The notes under the pieces were generated by a model. The model worked only from the letters and a program-made list of their open reading frames with translations, did not search any database and was not told the DNA's origin. From Bacteroidales bacterium (lineage in GTDB: Bacteria; Bacteroidota; Bacteroidia; Bacteroidales; M50B96), in NCBI GenBank assembly GCA_021739985.1, contig JAIPAR010000005.1, forward strand, positions 1 to 39,726: 39,726 nucleotides of DNA, written 5' to 3'. This document shows, piece after piece, positions 29,360 through 39,536 of this stretch (position 1 is its first letter; the number at the start of each line of letters is the position of its first letter). Both the position numbers and the translations under genes were made by a program.

Positions 29360-29442
29360 AGTCCATGCAATTTGAAGCAACTTATCTCGTTTTTGTTGTA
29401 CCAGCATTTAATCTCATCTTTGCATTCTAAAATTTAACAGGC

Positions 29443-30369
29443 ATGTCGCACCGTATTATCTTATTCGTACTGAGCATTATGCTGACTTCAGGCTATGCCC
29501 GTTCTCAGGCTGTTACGTATGATTTATCGGAGGAAGAACAAGAAGTAAGCGTGCTATTTGACCAGCTTCGGGCTTCCACTACCGATGAAGAGAAGAAAAA
29601 CATCAATCTCAAAATAATAGAATGGTTGGATGATATTTTGCAAGACGACCGTTCATTTTCCTATCCTTTTACAATTACTGATAAAATTGGCATTCTAAAT
29701 TCGGATGACCAATTGCTCCGGATTTACAACTGGAATGTTGTCTATTCAGGAAATATCCCCATTTATTATGGTTTTGTCCAACATTACAACAAAAAGAAAG
29801 ATGAGTATGATTACTGGTTGCTCGAAGATGCTTCAGACGAACTTACATCAAGCGAAATGAAAACGCTTGGGCCTGATCAATGGTATGGTGCCCTTTATTA
29901 TCAGATAATCACTTGTAAATTAGGCAAAGAAACCTATTACACACTGCTAGGATGGGACGGGAATAATTCGCTTATTAATCGTAAAGTCATTGAGATTCTT
30001 ACATTTGGAACAATAGGCAAGCCTCGGTTTGGTAAAGCTGTTTTCCAATTCGTTGATGAGTCCCGTCCTGAACGATTCTTAACCAAAAAGAGAAGAATCC
30101 TTTTTGAATATTCTGCCAAAGGAAGCATGATGTTAAAATATGATGCGAAGAAGGAGTTTATTTTTTTCGATCATTTAGAACCTGTTGATTTAAAATATAA
30201 AGACCTTAGGCAGTTTTATGCCCCCAATATGATGCAGGATTTGCTAAGTCTGAAAAAGGGAATCTGGGTGCACACGCCTAATGCAGAGCTTTTTCGTGAA
30301 AAAACTAAATCAACAAAAGGACAATCAACTCCCCGCTCTGATAACTTAATGGAGGTCCCTAAGGGGTGA
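29443..30369 (+). CDS. secreted hypothetical protein
   Basis: Signal-peptide-like MSHRIILFVLSIMLTSGYARSQA; no family recognised with certainty. Confidence 0.75.
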   Translation: MSHRIILFVLSIMLTSGYARSQAVTYDLSEEEQEVSVLFDQLRASTTDEEKKNINLKIIEWLDDILQDDRSFSYPFTITDKIGILNSDDQLLRIYNWNVVYSGNIPIYYGFVQHYNKKKDEYDYWLLEDASDELTSSEMKTLGPDQWYGALYYQIITCKLGKETYYTLLGWDGNNSLINRKVIEILTFGTIGKPRFGKAVFQFVDESRPERFLTKKRRILFEYSAKGSMMLKYDAKKEFIFFDHLEPVDLKYKDLRQFYAPNMMQDLLSLKKGIWVHTPNAELFREKTKSTKGQSTPRSDNLMEVPKG

Positions 30370-30441
30370 TTTAGTTAATTAGCTCCGTTATAATTTTAAG
30401 CATTTTTTTGATTCCGTTGACCATATACAAACAAATTATAT

Positions 30442-30449
30442 TAACTTTG
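30442..30449 (+). promoter_or_regulatory. Bacteroidota -7 box TAACTTTG upstream of the NUMOD4-type gene
   Basis: taactttg with ttg at 30417-30419 upstream; 64 bp before ATG 30513. Confidence 0.45.
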
Positions 30450-30512
30450 TAATTGCTAAGGGTTTGTCCGTTACCAGCAAACCGCTATAATAATTCTATT
30501 TACACTGAACAA

Positions 30513-31097
30513 ATGGAAACAGACAATTTAAATCAGGAGAAACGGGGTTACAAAAAAATCCGTGACGAAGAATGGGTTAAAATACCTTTCACTGATTCAG
30601 ACTATGAAATCAGCAATTATGGACGCATCAAAAGCTTTTTTGGTCCGATTGAGGAAGGAAAGGTGCTGAAGGGAGGTCAAATAAATGGCTACCCGGTGGT
30701 AGGCCTAAAAGTTAAAGGAAAGTATCGTTCCTATTGCATTCATAAACTTGTAGCTGAGTTCTTTGTACCCAAAGGCCAGCCGGACGAAGTAATTGTGATT
30801 CATAAAGATTGGGACAAGCAAAACAATCACTACAAAAATCTGGAGTGGGTTAATTCAGATTATTCCAGGAAGCGTACCGTTAAACGTTTAAAAGATGAGC
30901 AAAAAGCCGACGGCCGTTCGGTTACGAATTCCAAATTACGTCCGGAGGACATTCTCTTGCTTAAAAAGATGCTCAAAAATGGCGTTAAGCAGAATGTGAT
31001 TGCCAAGCTTTTTGCAATTAGTGAGATGCAGGTTACCCGAATTAAACGTAGTGAGAATTGGGCGCATATCAATTTGCCTGGTTCAGATGAAGAATAG
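30513..31097 (+). CDS. NUMOD4-motif / HNH-like protein with C-terminal helix-turn-helix
   Basis: EEWVKIPFTDSDYEISNYGRIKSF (NUMOD4), IHKLVAEFFVPKGQPDEVIVIHKDWDKQNNHYKNLEWV (HNH_3-like), MLKNGVKQNVIAKLFAISEMQVTRIKRSENW (HTH). Confidence 0.82.
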   Translation: METDNLNQEKRGYKKIRDEEWVKIPFTDSDYEISNYGRIKSFFGPIEEGKVLKGGQINGYPVVGLKVKGKYRSYCIHKLVAEFFVPKGQPDEVIVIHKDWDKQNNHYKNLEWVNSDYSRKRTVKRLKDEQKADGRSVTNSKLRPEDILLLKKMLKNGVKQNVIAKLFAISEMQVTRIKRSENWAHINLPGSDEE

Positions 31098-31120
31098 CCT
31101 GAAAATGGCTTATTATTGAT

Positions 31121-31151
31121 AAAAAAAAGCTGCCCGAGGGCAGCTTTTTTT
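31121..31151. terminator. bidirectional intrinsic terminator between NUMOD4-type gene and pnp
   Basis: aaaaaaaagctgccc-ga-gggcagctttttttat. Confidence 0.9.
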
Positions 31152-31155
31152 ATGT

Positions 31156-33294
31156 TTAGTCTTTCTTAGGTTTCTCTAGCAGTACTTTACGGCTTAATTT
31201 AAACTTATTCGTTTTCTTGTCGATTTCGATAAGCTTAACATCAATTTCCTGACCTTCTTTAAGTTCTTCATCCACTGTTTTTAGTCGATTCCAGGAGATT
31301 TCGGAGATATGAAGCAATCCTTCTTTGCCAGGCATGATTTCAACAAAAGCACCAAATGCTACGATTGATTTTACAATACCTGTATATACTTTATCAACTT
31401 CAGGAACAGCAACGATTGCATTAACACGACGTAAAGCGATTTTAATTGACTCAGCTGAACTGGCTGCAATCTCAACAACTCCGGTATCGTTAACTTCTTC
31501 AATGGTGATAATCGTTCCGGATTGAGCCTGGATTTCCTGAATAATTTTACCACCCGGTCCAATAACTGCTCCTATCAGTTCTTTAGGAATAACAATGCGG
31601 TGGATACGAGGTACGTGCTCTTTATAGTCAGCACGTGGCTCTGCTTGAGTTTCAAGCATTACATTCAAAATATGTTCGCGACCTTTTTTGGCTTGAGCTA
31701 ATGCTTTGCTCAGAATTTCGTAGGACAGGCCGTCCAGCTTGATGTCCATCTGAGTAGCTGTAACACCTTTGGAGGTGCCGGTTACTTTGAAGTCCATATC
31801 TCCTAAATGATCTTCATCACCTAAAATATCGGATAGCACTGCGAATTTTCCATCTTTACGAGAGATAAGTCCCATGGCAATCCCTGAAACCGGGCGAATC
31901 ATTTTAATACCAGTATCCATAAGAGCCAGCGTGCCGGCACAAACGGTAGCCATAGAGCTGGAGCCATTGGATTCAAGAATATCAGATACAATACGAATGG
32001 CGTAAGGATTGATTGCAGGATCGGAAGGAATCATGCGCTTAAGTGCACGATGCGCCAGGTTTCCATGGCCAACTTCGCGGCGGCTGGTTCCTCGGGCTGG
32101 TCTTGCTTCGCCGGTAGAGAAAGGAGGGAAGTTATAATGCAACAAGAAACGGTCGGTTCCTTTATTCATTACATCATCAATAATCTTTTCATCCAGCTTG
32201 GTTCCCAGGGTTACTGAGGTAAGTGACTGTGTTTCACCGCGGGTGAATACGGCGGATCCATGTGCAGAAGGCAAATAATCCACTTCGCACCAGATTGGTC
32301 TGATTTGGTCTGTTTTCCGGCCATCCAAACGGATTCCTTCATCCAAAACCATGTTCCGGACTGCTTCTTTTTCAACATCGTGGTAGTAGCGGCGAATTAG
32401 ACCTTCGTTGATTTCAGCGCCTTCACCAAGTTCTGCTTTATAGTTTTCAATAAATTCAGTTACGATGGAATCAAATGCATCTGAACGCTCGTGTTTATTT
32501 GGGTTTTGTGTCATGGCAGCAGCATATGCTTTGCTGTAACAACGATCGTGTACAAGTTGACGAAGTGCTTCATCATTTACTTCATGACAATAGCTTCTTT
32601 TAACGGTTTTTCCAACCATTTCCATCAGGTCGAGCTGTGCTTGAACCTGGACTTTGATTGCATCATGAGCAACGCGGATAGCTTCGAGCATCACATCTTC
32701 CGAAACTTCATTCATCTCACCTTCAACCATCATGATATCGTTCATGGTAGCTCCAACAATCATATCTAAATCAGCTCTTTCGAGGTCTGATGTTAAAGGA
32801 TTGATAAAGAATTCACCATCAATTCGGGCAACACGTACCTCAGAGATAGGGCCGTTAAATGGAATATCTGAAACTGCGAGACAAGCTGAAGCAGCTAAAC
32901 CGGCTAACTGATCCGGAAGAATTTCTTTTTCAGCAGAGATTAATTGGACGGTTACAAATGTGTCAGCATGGAAATCTTCCGGGAATAAAGGACGTAAAAC
33001 GCGGTCAACCAGTCGGGCAACCAGTATTTCATTATCCGACGGGCGGGCTTCACGTTTTAAGAAACCTCCCGGGAATCGTCCCATGGCGGCGAATTTTTCT
33101 TTGTATTCTACGGAAAGTGGCATAAAGTCAACATCTGCTTTTGCTTCTTTAGCGTAGGTTAGGGTGGCCAGCAGCATGGTTTTTCCCATGCGGACAACTA
33201 CGGAGCCGTCGGCCTGTTTGGCTAATTTTCCGGTTTCAATGGTGATGGTCCTGCCATCAGGCAATTGAATTTCCTTTGTAAATAATTGATACAT
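31156..33294 (-). CDS. pnp: polyribonucleotide nucleotidyltransferase
   Basis: [59 protein letters not shown] domain [17 protein letters not shown]1 domain. Confidence 0.98.
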   Translation of the reverse strand: MYQLFTKEIQLPDGRTITIETGKLAKQADGSVVVRMGKTMLLATLTYAKEAKADVDFMPLSVEYKEKFAAMGRFPGGFLKREARPSDNEILVARLVDRVLRPLFPEDFHADTFVTVQLISAEKEILPDQLAGLAASACLAVSDIPFNGPISEVRVARIDGEFFINPLTSDLERADLDMIVGATMNDIMMVEGEMNEVSEDVMLEAIRVAHDAIKVQVQAQLDLMEMVGKTVKRSYCHEVNDEALRQLVHDRCYSKAYAAAMTQNPNKHERSDAFDSIVTEFIENYKAELGEGAEINEGLIRRYYHDVEKEAVRNMVLDEGIRLDGRKTDQIRPIWCEVDYLPSAHGSAVFTRGETQSLTSVTLGTKLDEKIIDDVMNKGTDRFLLHYNFPPFSTGEARPARGTSRREVGHGNLAHRALKRMIPSDPAINPYAIRIVSDILESNGSSSMATVCAGTLALMDTGIKMIRPVSGIAMGLISRKDGKFAVLSDILGDEDHLGDMDFKVTGTSKGVTATQMDIKLDGLSYEILSKALAQAKKGREHILNVMLETQAEPRADYKEHVPRIHRIVIPKELIGAVIGPGGKIIQEIQAQSGTIITIEEVNDTGVVEIAASSAESIKIALRRVNAIVAVPEVDKVYTGIVKSIVAFGAFVEIMPGKEGLLHISEISWNRLKTVDEELKEGQEIDVKLIEIDKKTNKFKLSRKVLLEKPKKD

Positions 33295-33484
33295 TCTTGT
33301 TTAAATTTGAATTTTTCTGTTTGTGAATGAGGAAATTCTCATTCGTTTATATTTCTCTTAAAATCTGCTAAAACTACCTATTTATTTTGATTAAACAGAA
33401 ATAAAAACATATAGCGGGCTATACCTGAAAATCCGAACGATAACCGCTCGGATAGGGATAATTAGGCGAATAATAAGAAAAAAT

Positions 33485-33513
33485 GAAAAAGGCAATCTTT
33501 CAATTGCCTTTTC
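33485..33513 (-). terminator. intrinsic terminator of rpsO
   Basis: On the minus strand gaaaaggcaat-tgaaag-attgcctttttc followed by attttttctt. Confidence 0.75.
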
Positions 33514-33519
33514 ATTATG

Positions 33520-33789
33520 TTACTTACGTATATTCAATGCTTTCAGGATTTCGCGATATCTTTCAATATCTCTTTCTTTTAGAAAATCCAGTAATTTTCT
33601 TCTTTTCCCAACTAATTTTAACAAAGCACGTTGAGTTCCAAAATCTTTCTTATTGGATTTTAAGTGTTCAGTTAAATGATTGATTCGGAAGGTAAATAAT
33701 GCAATCTGTCCTTCCGCAGTTCCGGTGTCTTTCTCAGATTTTCCGTAAGTTGCGAAAATCTCACGTTTCTTTTCAGTTGTTAAGTACAT
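33520..33789 (-). CDS. rpsO: 30S ribosomal protein S15
   Basis: KDTGTAEGQIALFTFRINHLTEHLKSNKKDFGTQRALLKLVGKRRKLLDFLKERDIERYREILKALNIRK. Confidence 0.98.
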   Translation of the reverse strand: MYLTTEKKREIFATYGKSEKDTGTAEGQIALFTFRINHLTEHLKSNKKDFGTQRALLKLVGKRRKLLDFLKERDIERYREILKALNIRK

Positions 33790-33888
33790 ACTTTCTATAT
33801 GATTTATTTTCCACTTTTAAGGCTTGCAAAAATAGCTATTTTTTTTTTCAAACCTAATTCATTCCTAATAAATTATAAACAATTTGAA

Positions 33889-35373
33889 TTATTCTGTTCC
33901 TGTATTTATACGTTTCACCCAACTCGAAAATCGATTGAGGAATTTGAAGTAGGAGTCAACATTAATAATCACAGAGTCGCCCACTGCTTTGTAAGTTAGA
34001 AATAAACCCATAGGCAGCAAAATGGCGGCTGACAGCCACATGCCCTGATAAGCCGGTAAAACGCCTTCGCGTACAAATTTCTCGCCGGTTATCGAGATTA
34101 CATAGTACAAGATAAAAAGCAGCACACTTAAAACTACCGGCATTCCAAATCCACCTTTGCGAACAATGGAGCCAAAGGGTGCCCCGATGAAAAAGAATAG
34201 AATGCAGGCAAAACTTAACGAAAATTTACGATGCCATTCGATTTTATGGCGGTTGATATGTTTTTGGCTTTGGGTTAAATCGTTGATGTTGGTGGTGATT
34301 TGAGATTTCGTGGAGCGGGTGAAATTTCCTGCAATTTTGTAAAGCTGGGTTTGTTTTTCAGCCGGAAGGCTCTGGATTAAACTCCTCAGCATAAGTGTGT
34401 CACTTGAAATAGGTTTGGCTAATGTATCTTCTATTTCTTTATGTCCGGTTTCATCATTTTCTGTTCCTGTTTTTTTGAAATAATTTGAACGAAGTAGATT
34501 ACGTTCAAATTGAAGTCTGCGTTTCGTTAAATTTTGTTCCAGTGAATCTTGATTAATAGCTAACTGCTTGATATTCATCATCTGATAATGCTTCTTGAAC
34601 AAACCTTCGTCTGTGCGTTCCATTTCTGCGCCTTCCAGTTGAAGTCTTAGTTCCTGATGATCAAATTGGTCCCTGCGATGTGGCTTGGTATGTTTTTGCT
34701 TTTTCCCCGGCCCTTCAGTCATTTCATCATAAGCCCTCCCATGGTACAAATCCAGGACCATATACCGCTTATCTTCGGTGATAGTCATATATCCGGAATC
34801 GGCCAGGATAACTTGTGTATTTCCCATTCGATTCGTGTGATTATAAATCATGATACCTTTTAATAATCCGGTTTCAGGATTTTTGTGGGATACTTTGATG
34901 CTATAGCCTTCAATATCATTAAAAAAGGCACCTTCTTTAACCGAGATTTCCGGAGATTGATTTTTGACATCATACAAAAGGGTCTGCATTTTCAGATTCG
35001 CAATCGGTTGAATGTTATTGCTGAAGTAAAAAGCTCCAATGGTAATAATAATGGTAAATACAATGAGAGGTCGCATGATACGCAATAGACTTATCCCGCT
35101 TGATTTAATGGCCAGTAATTCAAAATGTTCGCCCAAATTGCCGAAGGTCATAATTGAAGCCAGCAAAATACTTAAAGGAAGAGCCATCGGAACCAGAGTG
35201 GCCGTGGCATAGCCAAATAATTCAAGGATAATGGATAATTCAAGACCTTTTCCAATGAGGTCATCAATGAATTTAAACAGCCATTGCATCTGAAGGATAA
35301 ATAGTGCGATGAAAAAAGTAAGCACCATTGGACCAACAAAAGCTTTGAATATGAAGATGTTAAGTTTTTTCAT
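33889..35373 (-). CDS. LptF/LptG-family (YjgP/YjgQ) lipopolysaccharide export permease
   Basis: FVGPMVLTFFIALFILQMQWLFKFIDDLIGKGL, LPLSILLASIMTFGNLGEHFELLAIKSSGISLLRIMRPL. Confidence 0.92.
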   Translation of the reverse strand: MKKLNIFIFKAFVGPMVLTFFIALFILQMQWLFKFIDDLIGKGLELSIILELFGYATATLVPMALPLSILLASIMTFGNLGEHFELLAIKSSGISLLRIMRPLIVFTIIITIGAFYFSNNIQPIANLKMQTLLYDVKNQSPEISVKEGAFFNDIEGYSIKVSHKNPETGLLKGIMIYNHTNRMGNTQVILADSGYMTITEDKRYMVLDLYHGRAYDEMTEGPGKKQKHTKPHRRDQFDHQELRLQLEGAEMERTDEGLFKKHYQMMNIKQLAINQDSLEQNLTKRRLQFERNLLRSNYFKKTGTENDETGHKEIEDTLAKPISSDTLMLRSLIQSLPAEKQTQLYKIAGNFTRSTKSQITTNINDLTQSQKHINRHKIEWHRKFSLSFACILFFFIGAPFGSIVRKGGFGMPVVLSVLLFILYYVISITGEKFVREGVLPAYQGMWLSAAILLPMGLFLTYKAVGDSVIINVDSYFKFLNRFSSWVKRINTGTE

Positions 35374-35466
35374 CTCGAAAATTTCTTCGGGATAAAACTA
35401 ATGAAACTTTCGGTTTATTTCCTGCATGGAGGGAATCAGAAAATTTGGATTTGACTGGATGTAGAA

Positions 35467-35856
35467 TTAATTTAAAATCCCTAAGGTATGCTTCAGGTAT
35501 GCAATTTGCTTTTCCCATAAATCGATGGCATCGGTACGTTCTTCACTTTCTGCATAATCTGTGATTACCAAGGATACATCTCCGGTTAATTCTTCCGATT
35601 GAATACGAAATTCGAGGAAAGCTTTTTCATCGGATTTAGAAATCCACTGAAATTTGATAAACACATTTTCTTTCTTGGCGATAATTTTGGCTTTCTCTTC
35701 AGAATCTTCCCAAATAAAGGTAAACACTTCTCCGCGTACATTTACATCGTCGGCGAACCATTCGGAGAGCCCGGCCGGGGAACTTAAACGTGAATACAAA
35801 ACTTTGGGTGAGGTGTTAATTACGAATTCAAGTTGATATTGTACTAATTCTGACAT
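35467..35856 (-). CDS. START-like / AHSA1-type SRPBCC domain protein
   Basis: YQLEFVINTSPKVLYSRLSSPAGLSEWFADDV...LWEKQIAYLKHTLG. Confidence 0.85.
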   Translation of the reverse strand: MSELVQYQLEFVINTSPKVLYSRLSSPAGLSEWFADDVNVRGEVFTFIWEDSEEKAKIIAKKENVFIKFQWISKSDEKAFLEFRIQSEELTGDVSLVITDYAESEERTDAIDLWEKQIAYLKHTLGILN

Positions 35857-36100
35857 TTTATTCCCTTTTTAGCTGCCTTTCTCAGGCATTTAGCGTTGAT
35901 TTTCAATTCCTTAAAAAATATTCTTCCAATAGTTTTTATACTTGAAGTGTTTTAAGGCTTTAGTTTTCGTTTTGCAATATATAAAAAATGGTGGTTTTTA
36001 CAAACAGAAATCGTTTGAAATGCCTGTTATTTTATTTTTTTCAATTAACTTCGGAAACTCAACAAATTTACATATTTATAGATTTCATATTATCCAACTA

Positions 36101-36880
36101 ATGAGCTATCAACAACTTGAGATTGAACGGAATGAATCAGTTTTACTGATTAAAATCAATCGTCCGAAGGCTTTAAATGCCTTAAATAATTTATTTTTTG
36201 ATGAAATGAATGATGTCCTCAGCAAAGAGGCAAGCGAACCGGATGTGAAGGTCATTTTATTGATTGGTCTTGGCAAAGCTTTTGTCGCAGGGGCCGATAT
36301 TGCTGAAATGGTCAACATGGATCAGGAAGAAGGCGCTGCTTTCTCGAAAAAAGGTCAGGATACTTTCAACCGTATTGAAAACTTCCCGATTCCAATTATT
36401 GCGGCTATCAATGGATTTGCACTCGGCGGCGGCCTTGAGCTGGCCATGTCCTGTGATTTCCGGATTGCCTCCAAACTCGCTAAATTTGGTCAGCCTGAAG
36501 TAAATCTGGGCCTTATTCCAGGTTATGCCGGAACGCAACGTTTGAGCAGACTTACCAACATGGGAACAGCGCTATATCTCCTGCTGACCGCAGAAATGAT
36601 AGGTGCTGAGGAAGCTCTGCAAATCGGTCTGGTCCAAAAACTTACTGAGCCGGAAGCTCTTCTCGATGAAGCCCTCCGCCTGGCTCGCTTAATTGTTGAT
36701 AAAGGACCTAATGCTATCCGAAAAGTGAAAGCGGTTACCCGTCAAGGCGCTGAATTGTCTTTTGTAGATGGTTGCAAACTCGAAACCAACGAATTTGCTT
36801 CTCTCTTTGGCAATGAAGGAAAAATAGGAATGACTGCCTTTCTCAATAAAGAGAAACCAAACTGGAATCAAAATAATTAA
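36101..36880 (+). CDS. enoyl-CoA hydratase/isomerase family protein
   Basis: KINRPKALNALNNLFFDEM, GKAFVAGADIAEM, ALGGGLELAMSCDFRIAS, GLIPGYAGTQRLSRL; start MSYQQLEIER preferred over ORF-track 35942. Confidence 0.93.
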   Translation: MSYQQLEIERNESVLLIKINRPKALNALNNLFFDEMNDVLSKEASEPDVKVILLIGLGKAFVAGADIAEMVNMDQEEGAAFSKKGQDTFNRIENFPIPIIAAINGFALGGGLELAMSCDFRIASKLAKFGQPEVNLGLIPGYAGTQRLSRLTNMGTALYLLLTAEMIGAEEALQIGLVQKLTEPEALLDEALRLARLIVDKGPNAIRKVKAVTRQGAELSFVDGCKLETNEFASLFGNEGKIGMTAFLNKEKPNWNQNN

Positions 36881-36891
36881 ACCAATACTAT

Positions 36892-38229
36892 ATGAATTAT
36901 TCTGAAAGATTACAAAACGTATCCGTACTGGGTGCTGCCGGTAAGATGGGTAGCGGTATTCTGTTACTGACTGCCCTCGAAATGGCTGATTTAAGCTTGA
37001 AACCTGAAAACAAAGGGAAAAAGTTCGTACTCAACGCCATCGACCTTTCCTACGATCATTTAATGGGCTTGCTCGATTATGTCAGAACGCAAACTTTAAA
37101 AGCTGCTGAGAAGAAAACGGTGCAGCTTCGCGCACTTTATGCCGATCGTGCTGACCTCATTGAAAATGGTGAAATTATCGAAGAATATGTGCTTCATGTC
37201 CTTCGATTGATTCGTCCGGCTACGGATATGAAGGCTACCTACGAATCTCATTTGATTTTCGAAGCCGTTAATGAAAATAAAGCACTTAAAGTGAAATTAT
37301 TCACCGAAATCGATGCTAATAATCCGCATACACCTTGGTTCTTAACAAATACCAGCTCCGTTCCAATTCATGAAATTGATGAAGAAGCTAAATTAGGTGG
37401 TCGTATTCTGGGTTTCCATTTTTATAACCCGCCTGCAATTCAAAAACTGGTGGAAATGATTCCTGCCAAAGGAACTTTACCTGAAGTTACCGAATTCTCT
37501 GCTGCTTATGCTAAAAATCTGCGCAAAATAGTGGTTCAATCAAACGACTTTGCAGGATTTATCGGCAATGGCCACTTCATGCGTGATGCTTTACATGGTA
37601 TTCAAAAAGTGGAAGAGCTGGCAAAAACCTATGGCTTTGTACAAGCAGTTGTCATGGTAAACAAAGTGGCTCAGGACTATCTGGTTCGTCCGATGGGTAT
37701 CTTCCAATTGATTGATTATGTGGGAATTGATGTAATGCAGTTTATCATGAAAGTGATGAATCCATACAACCCTTCCGAAAATCTGCATGCTTCTTTATTG
37801 GATGCACTGATGGATTTGGGTGTGAAAGGCGGACAAAATAACGATGGCTCTCAGAAAGATGGATTCTTCCAATATGAAAAAGGAAGAATTAAATCAGTTT
37901 ATAATTTGGATACGAAATCCTACGAGGCAATCGATACCTTACAAGCTGCAGCAGATGCTGCCCTTGGACAACTTCCGGCTACTGCCATTGCCTGGAAAAA
38001 TGCAATAAAAGACTCCTCTAAAGATGCAAAACTGGCAGCTTTCTTCCAGTCTTTAAAATCGATGAATGAGCTTGGTGCTAAATTGGCGATTGAATATGGC
38101 AAAAAATCCCTCGCAATTGGCGAAAAACTGGTTGCTGACGGTGTCGCTTTCAATGCTCAGGATGTAAATACGGTAATGATGACCGGATTTTTCCATGCCT
38201 ATGGCCCTGTAAATGAGTTTTTTAATTAA
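36892..38229 (+). CDS. 3-hydroxyacyl-CoA dehydrogenase NAD-binding/C-terminal domain protein
   Basis: VSVLGAAGKMGSGILLLTALEMA, LIFEAVNENKALKVKLFTEID, FLTNTSSVPIHEI, GFHFYNPPAIQKLVEMIP. Confidence 0.88.
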   Translation: MNYSERLQNVSVLGAAGKMGSGILLLTALEMADLSLKPENKGKKFVLNAIDLSYDHLMGLLDYVRTQTLKAAEKKTVQLRALYADRADLIENGEIIEEYVLHVLRLIRPATDMKATYESHLIFEAVNENKALKVKLFTEIDANNPHTPWFLTNTSSVPIHEIDEEAKLGGRILGFHFYNPPAIQKLVEMIPAKGTLPEVTEFSAAYAKNLRKIVVQSNDFAGFIGNGHFMRDALHGIQKVEELAKTYGFVQAVVMVNKVAQDYLVRPMGIFQLIDYVGIDVMQFIMKVMNPYNPSENLHASLLDALMDLGVKGGQNNDGSQKDGFFQYEKGRIKSVYNLDTKSYEAIDTLQAAADAALGQLPATAIAWKNAIKDSSKDAKLAAFFQSLKSMNELGAKLAIEYGKKSLAIGEKLVADGVAFNAQDVNTVMMTGFFHAYGPVNEFFN

Positions 38230-38245
38230 TTAAATTGATTACATT

Positions 38246-39487
38246 ATGAAATTACGTCGAAAAATATATTTAGCTGCCGGGTATAATACAATTTCCCTGG
38301 GAACAGGTCGCAAGGAGTTTAATCCCAAAAAAGACCGTCCGGGTCTGGAACATTATATGAAAGAGGCCGGACAAGGAACTTTACAGCAAATTGGTGGCGC
38401 TGAGCATGTTGATGAATCCAGTGTTGGTAATTTTATGGCTTCCCGCTTTAATAAGCAAGCTCATTTAGGTGCAATGATGCCTATGGTAGATGCCGGCTTG
38501 ATGTATAAGCCTGCTTACCGTTCTGAGGGCGCTTGTGCATCAGGAGGACTTGCTTTATTGGCCGGTATCCGCAGTGTGCTGGGCGAATCAGCTGAAGTTG
38601 TGCTTGCACTTGGTGTGGAAGTACAAAATACAGTGAAGGCTATTTATGGTGCTGATGTGCTTGCCGGTGCCGGCTGGTATCAAAAACGCAAAGCAGGTCA
38701 TGCCTATTTTTTCCCCGGACAGTTTAGCGATCGCGCCGGAGCCTATGCTCAGAAAGTAGGAGAGGAGAAATCTCGCCTGGCCCTGGCTACCTGGTTTAAA
38801 AATGCAATTGATAATGCTCGCCTGTGCGACACAGCTCAGGAGTACCATAATGCTCACCCGGATCCACTTGCGCTTGGCCTTTCAAAACCAAACGGCAAAG
38901 TTTTTACGGATCATTTGAATGTTTTCGATTGCTCCAAAGTTTCAGATGGTGCTTCTGCTATCGCTATTCTTTCTGAAGAGGGTTTAAAAAGATGTGGTAT
39001 TGATAAAAAAGATGCCATTGAGGTAGTCGGATTGGCTAATACAGTTGCTGACTTAACGCAAGATCCTGCTGATTTAACTCGCCTCGATAATATTGAAACA
39101 GCGATTCGCGAAGCATTAAAATCAGCGGGCATTACCAAGGAACAACTCGCTACCGTTGAGGTACATGATTGTTTTACGATTGCCGGTGTACTAACTACCG
39201 AAGCTTTCGGATTTGCTGAACCCGGAAAAGGTGCCGATTTTGTGATTGAAGGTAATACTTCCCGCACCGGTAAAATTCCAATGAATACAACTGGCGGACT
39301 AATTGGATGGGGACATCCTACCGGAGCAACCGGCGTTCATCAGGCTGTAACGATTTGGGAACAACTCACCGGTCGTGCCGGTGCTGCACAGATTACCATT
39401 CATCCCGACCGTCCGTACGGAATGACTATCAATATGGGTGGAGATGATAAAACGATTGTTGCAATTGTCTATAAACGAGCTGAATAG
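38246..39487 (+). CDS. thiolase family protein (SCP2/SCPx-like acyl-CoA acetyltransferase)
   Basis: YRSEGACASGGLALLAGI, VEVHDCFTIAGVLTTEAFGF, NTTGGLIGWGHPTGATGVHQ. Confidence 0.9.
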   Translation: MKLRRKIYLAAGYNTISLGTGRKEFNPKKDRPGLEHYMKEAGQGTLQQIGGAEHVDESSVGNFMASRFNKQAHLGAMMPMVDAGLMYKPAYRSEGACASGGLALLAGIRSVLGESAEVVLALGVEVQNTVKAIYGADVLAGAGWYQKRKAGHAYFFPGQFSDRAGAYAQKVGEEKSRLALATWFKNAIDNARLCDTAQEYHNAHPDPLALGLSKPNGKVFTDHLNVFDCSKVSDGASAIAILSEEGLKRCGIDKKDAIEVVGLANTVADLTQDPADLTRLDNIETAIREALKSAGITKEQLATVEVHDCFTIAGVLTTEAFGFAEPGKGADFVIEGNTSRTGKIPMNTTGGLIGWGHPTGATGVHQAVTIWEQLTGRAGAAQITIHPDRPYGMTINMGGDDKTIVAIVYKRAE

Positions 39488-39505
39488 ATATCTAAACTAA
39501 TTATG

Positions 39506-39536
39506 CTGAGCCTGCGAACCAGGCTCAGTTTTTTTT
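39506..39536 (+). terminator. intrinsic terminator at the end of the thiolase operon
   Basis: ctgagcctg-cgaac-caggctcag (perfect 9-bp stem) followed by T8. Confidence 0.92.

Noticed and set aside
33410-33423. tatagc-gg-gctata inverted repeat in the pnp leader
   Set aside because: Short with a 2-nt loop that is sterically poor; no support for function beyond chance.
31156-33789. pnp next to rpsO as a novel arrangement
   Set aside because: rpsO-pnp adjacency is a classic, widely conserved gene order.
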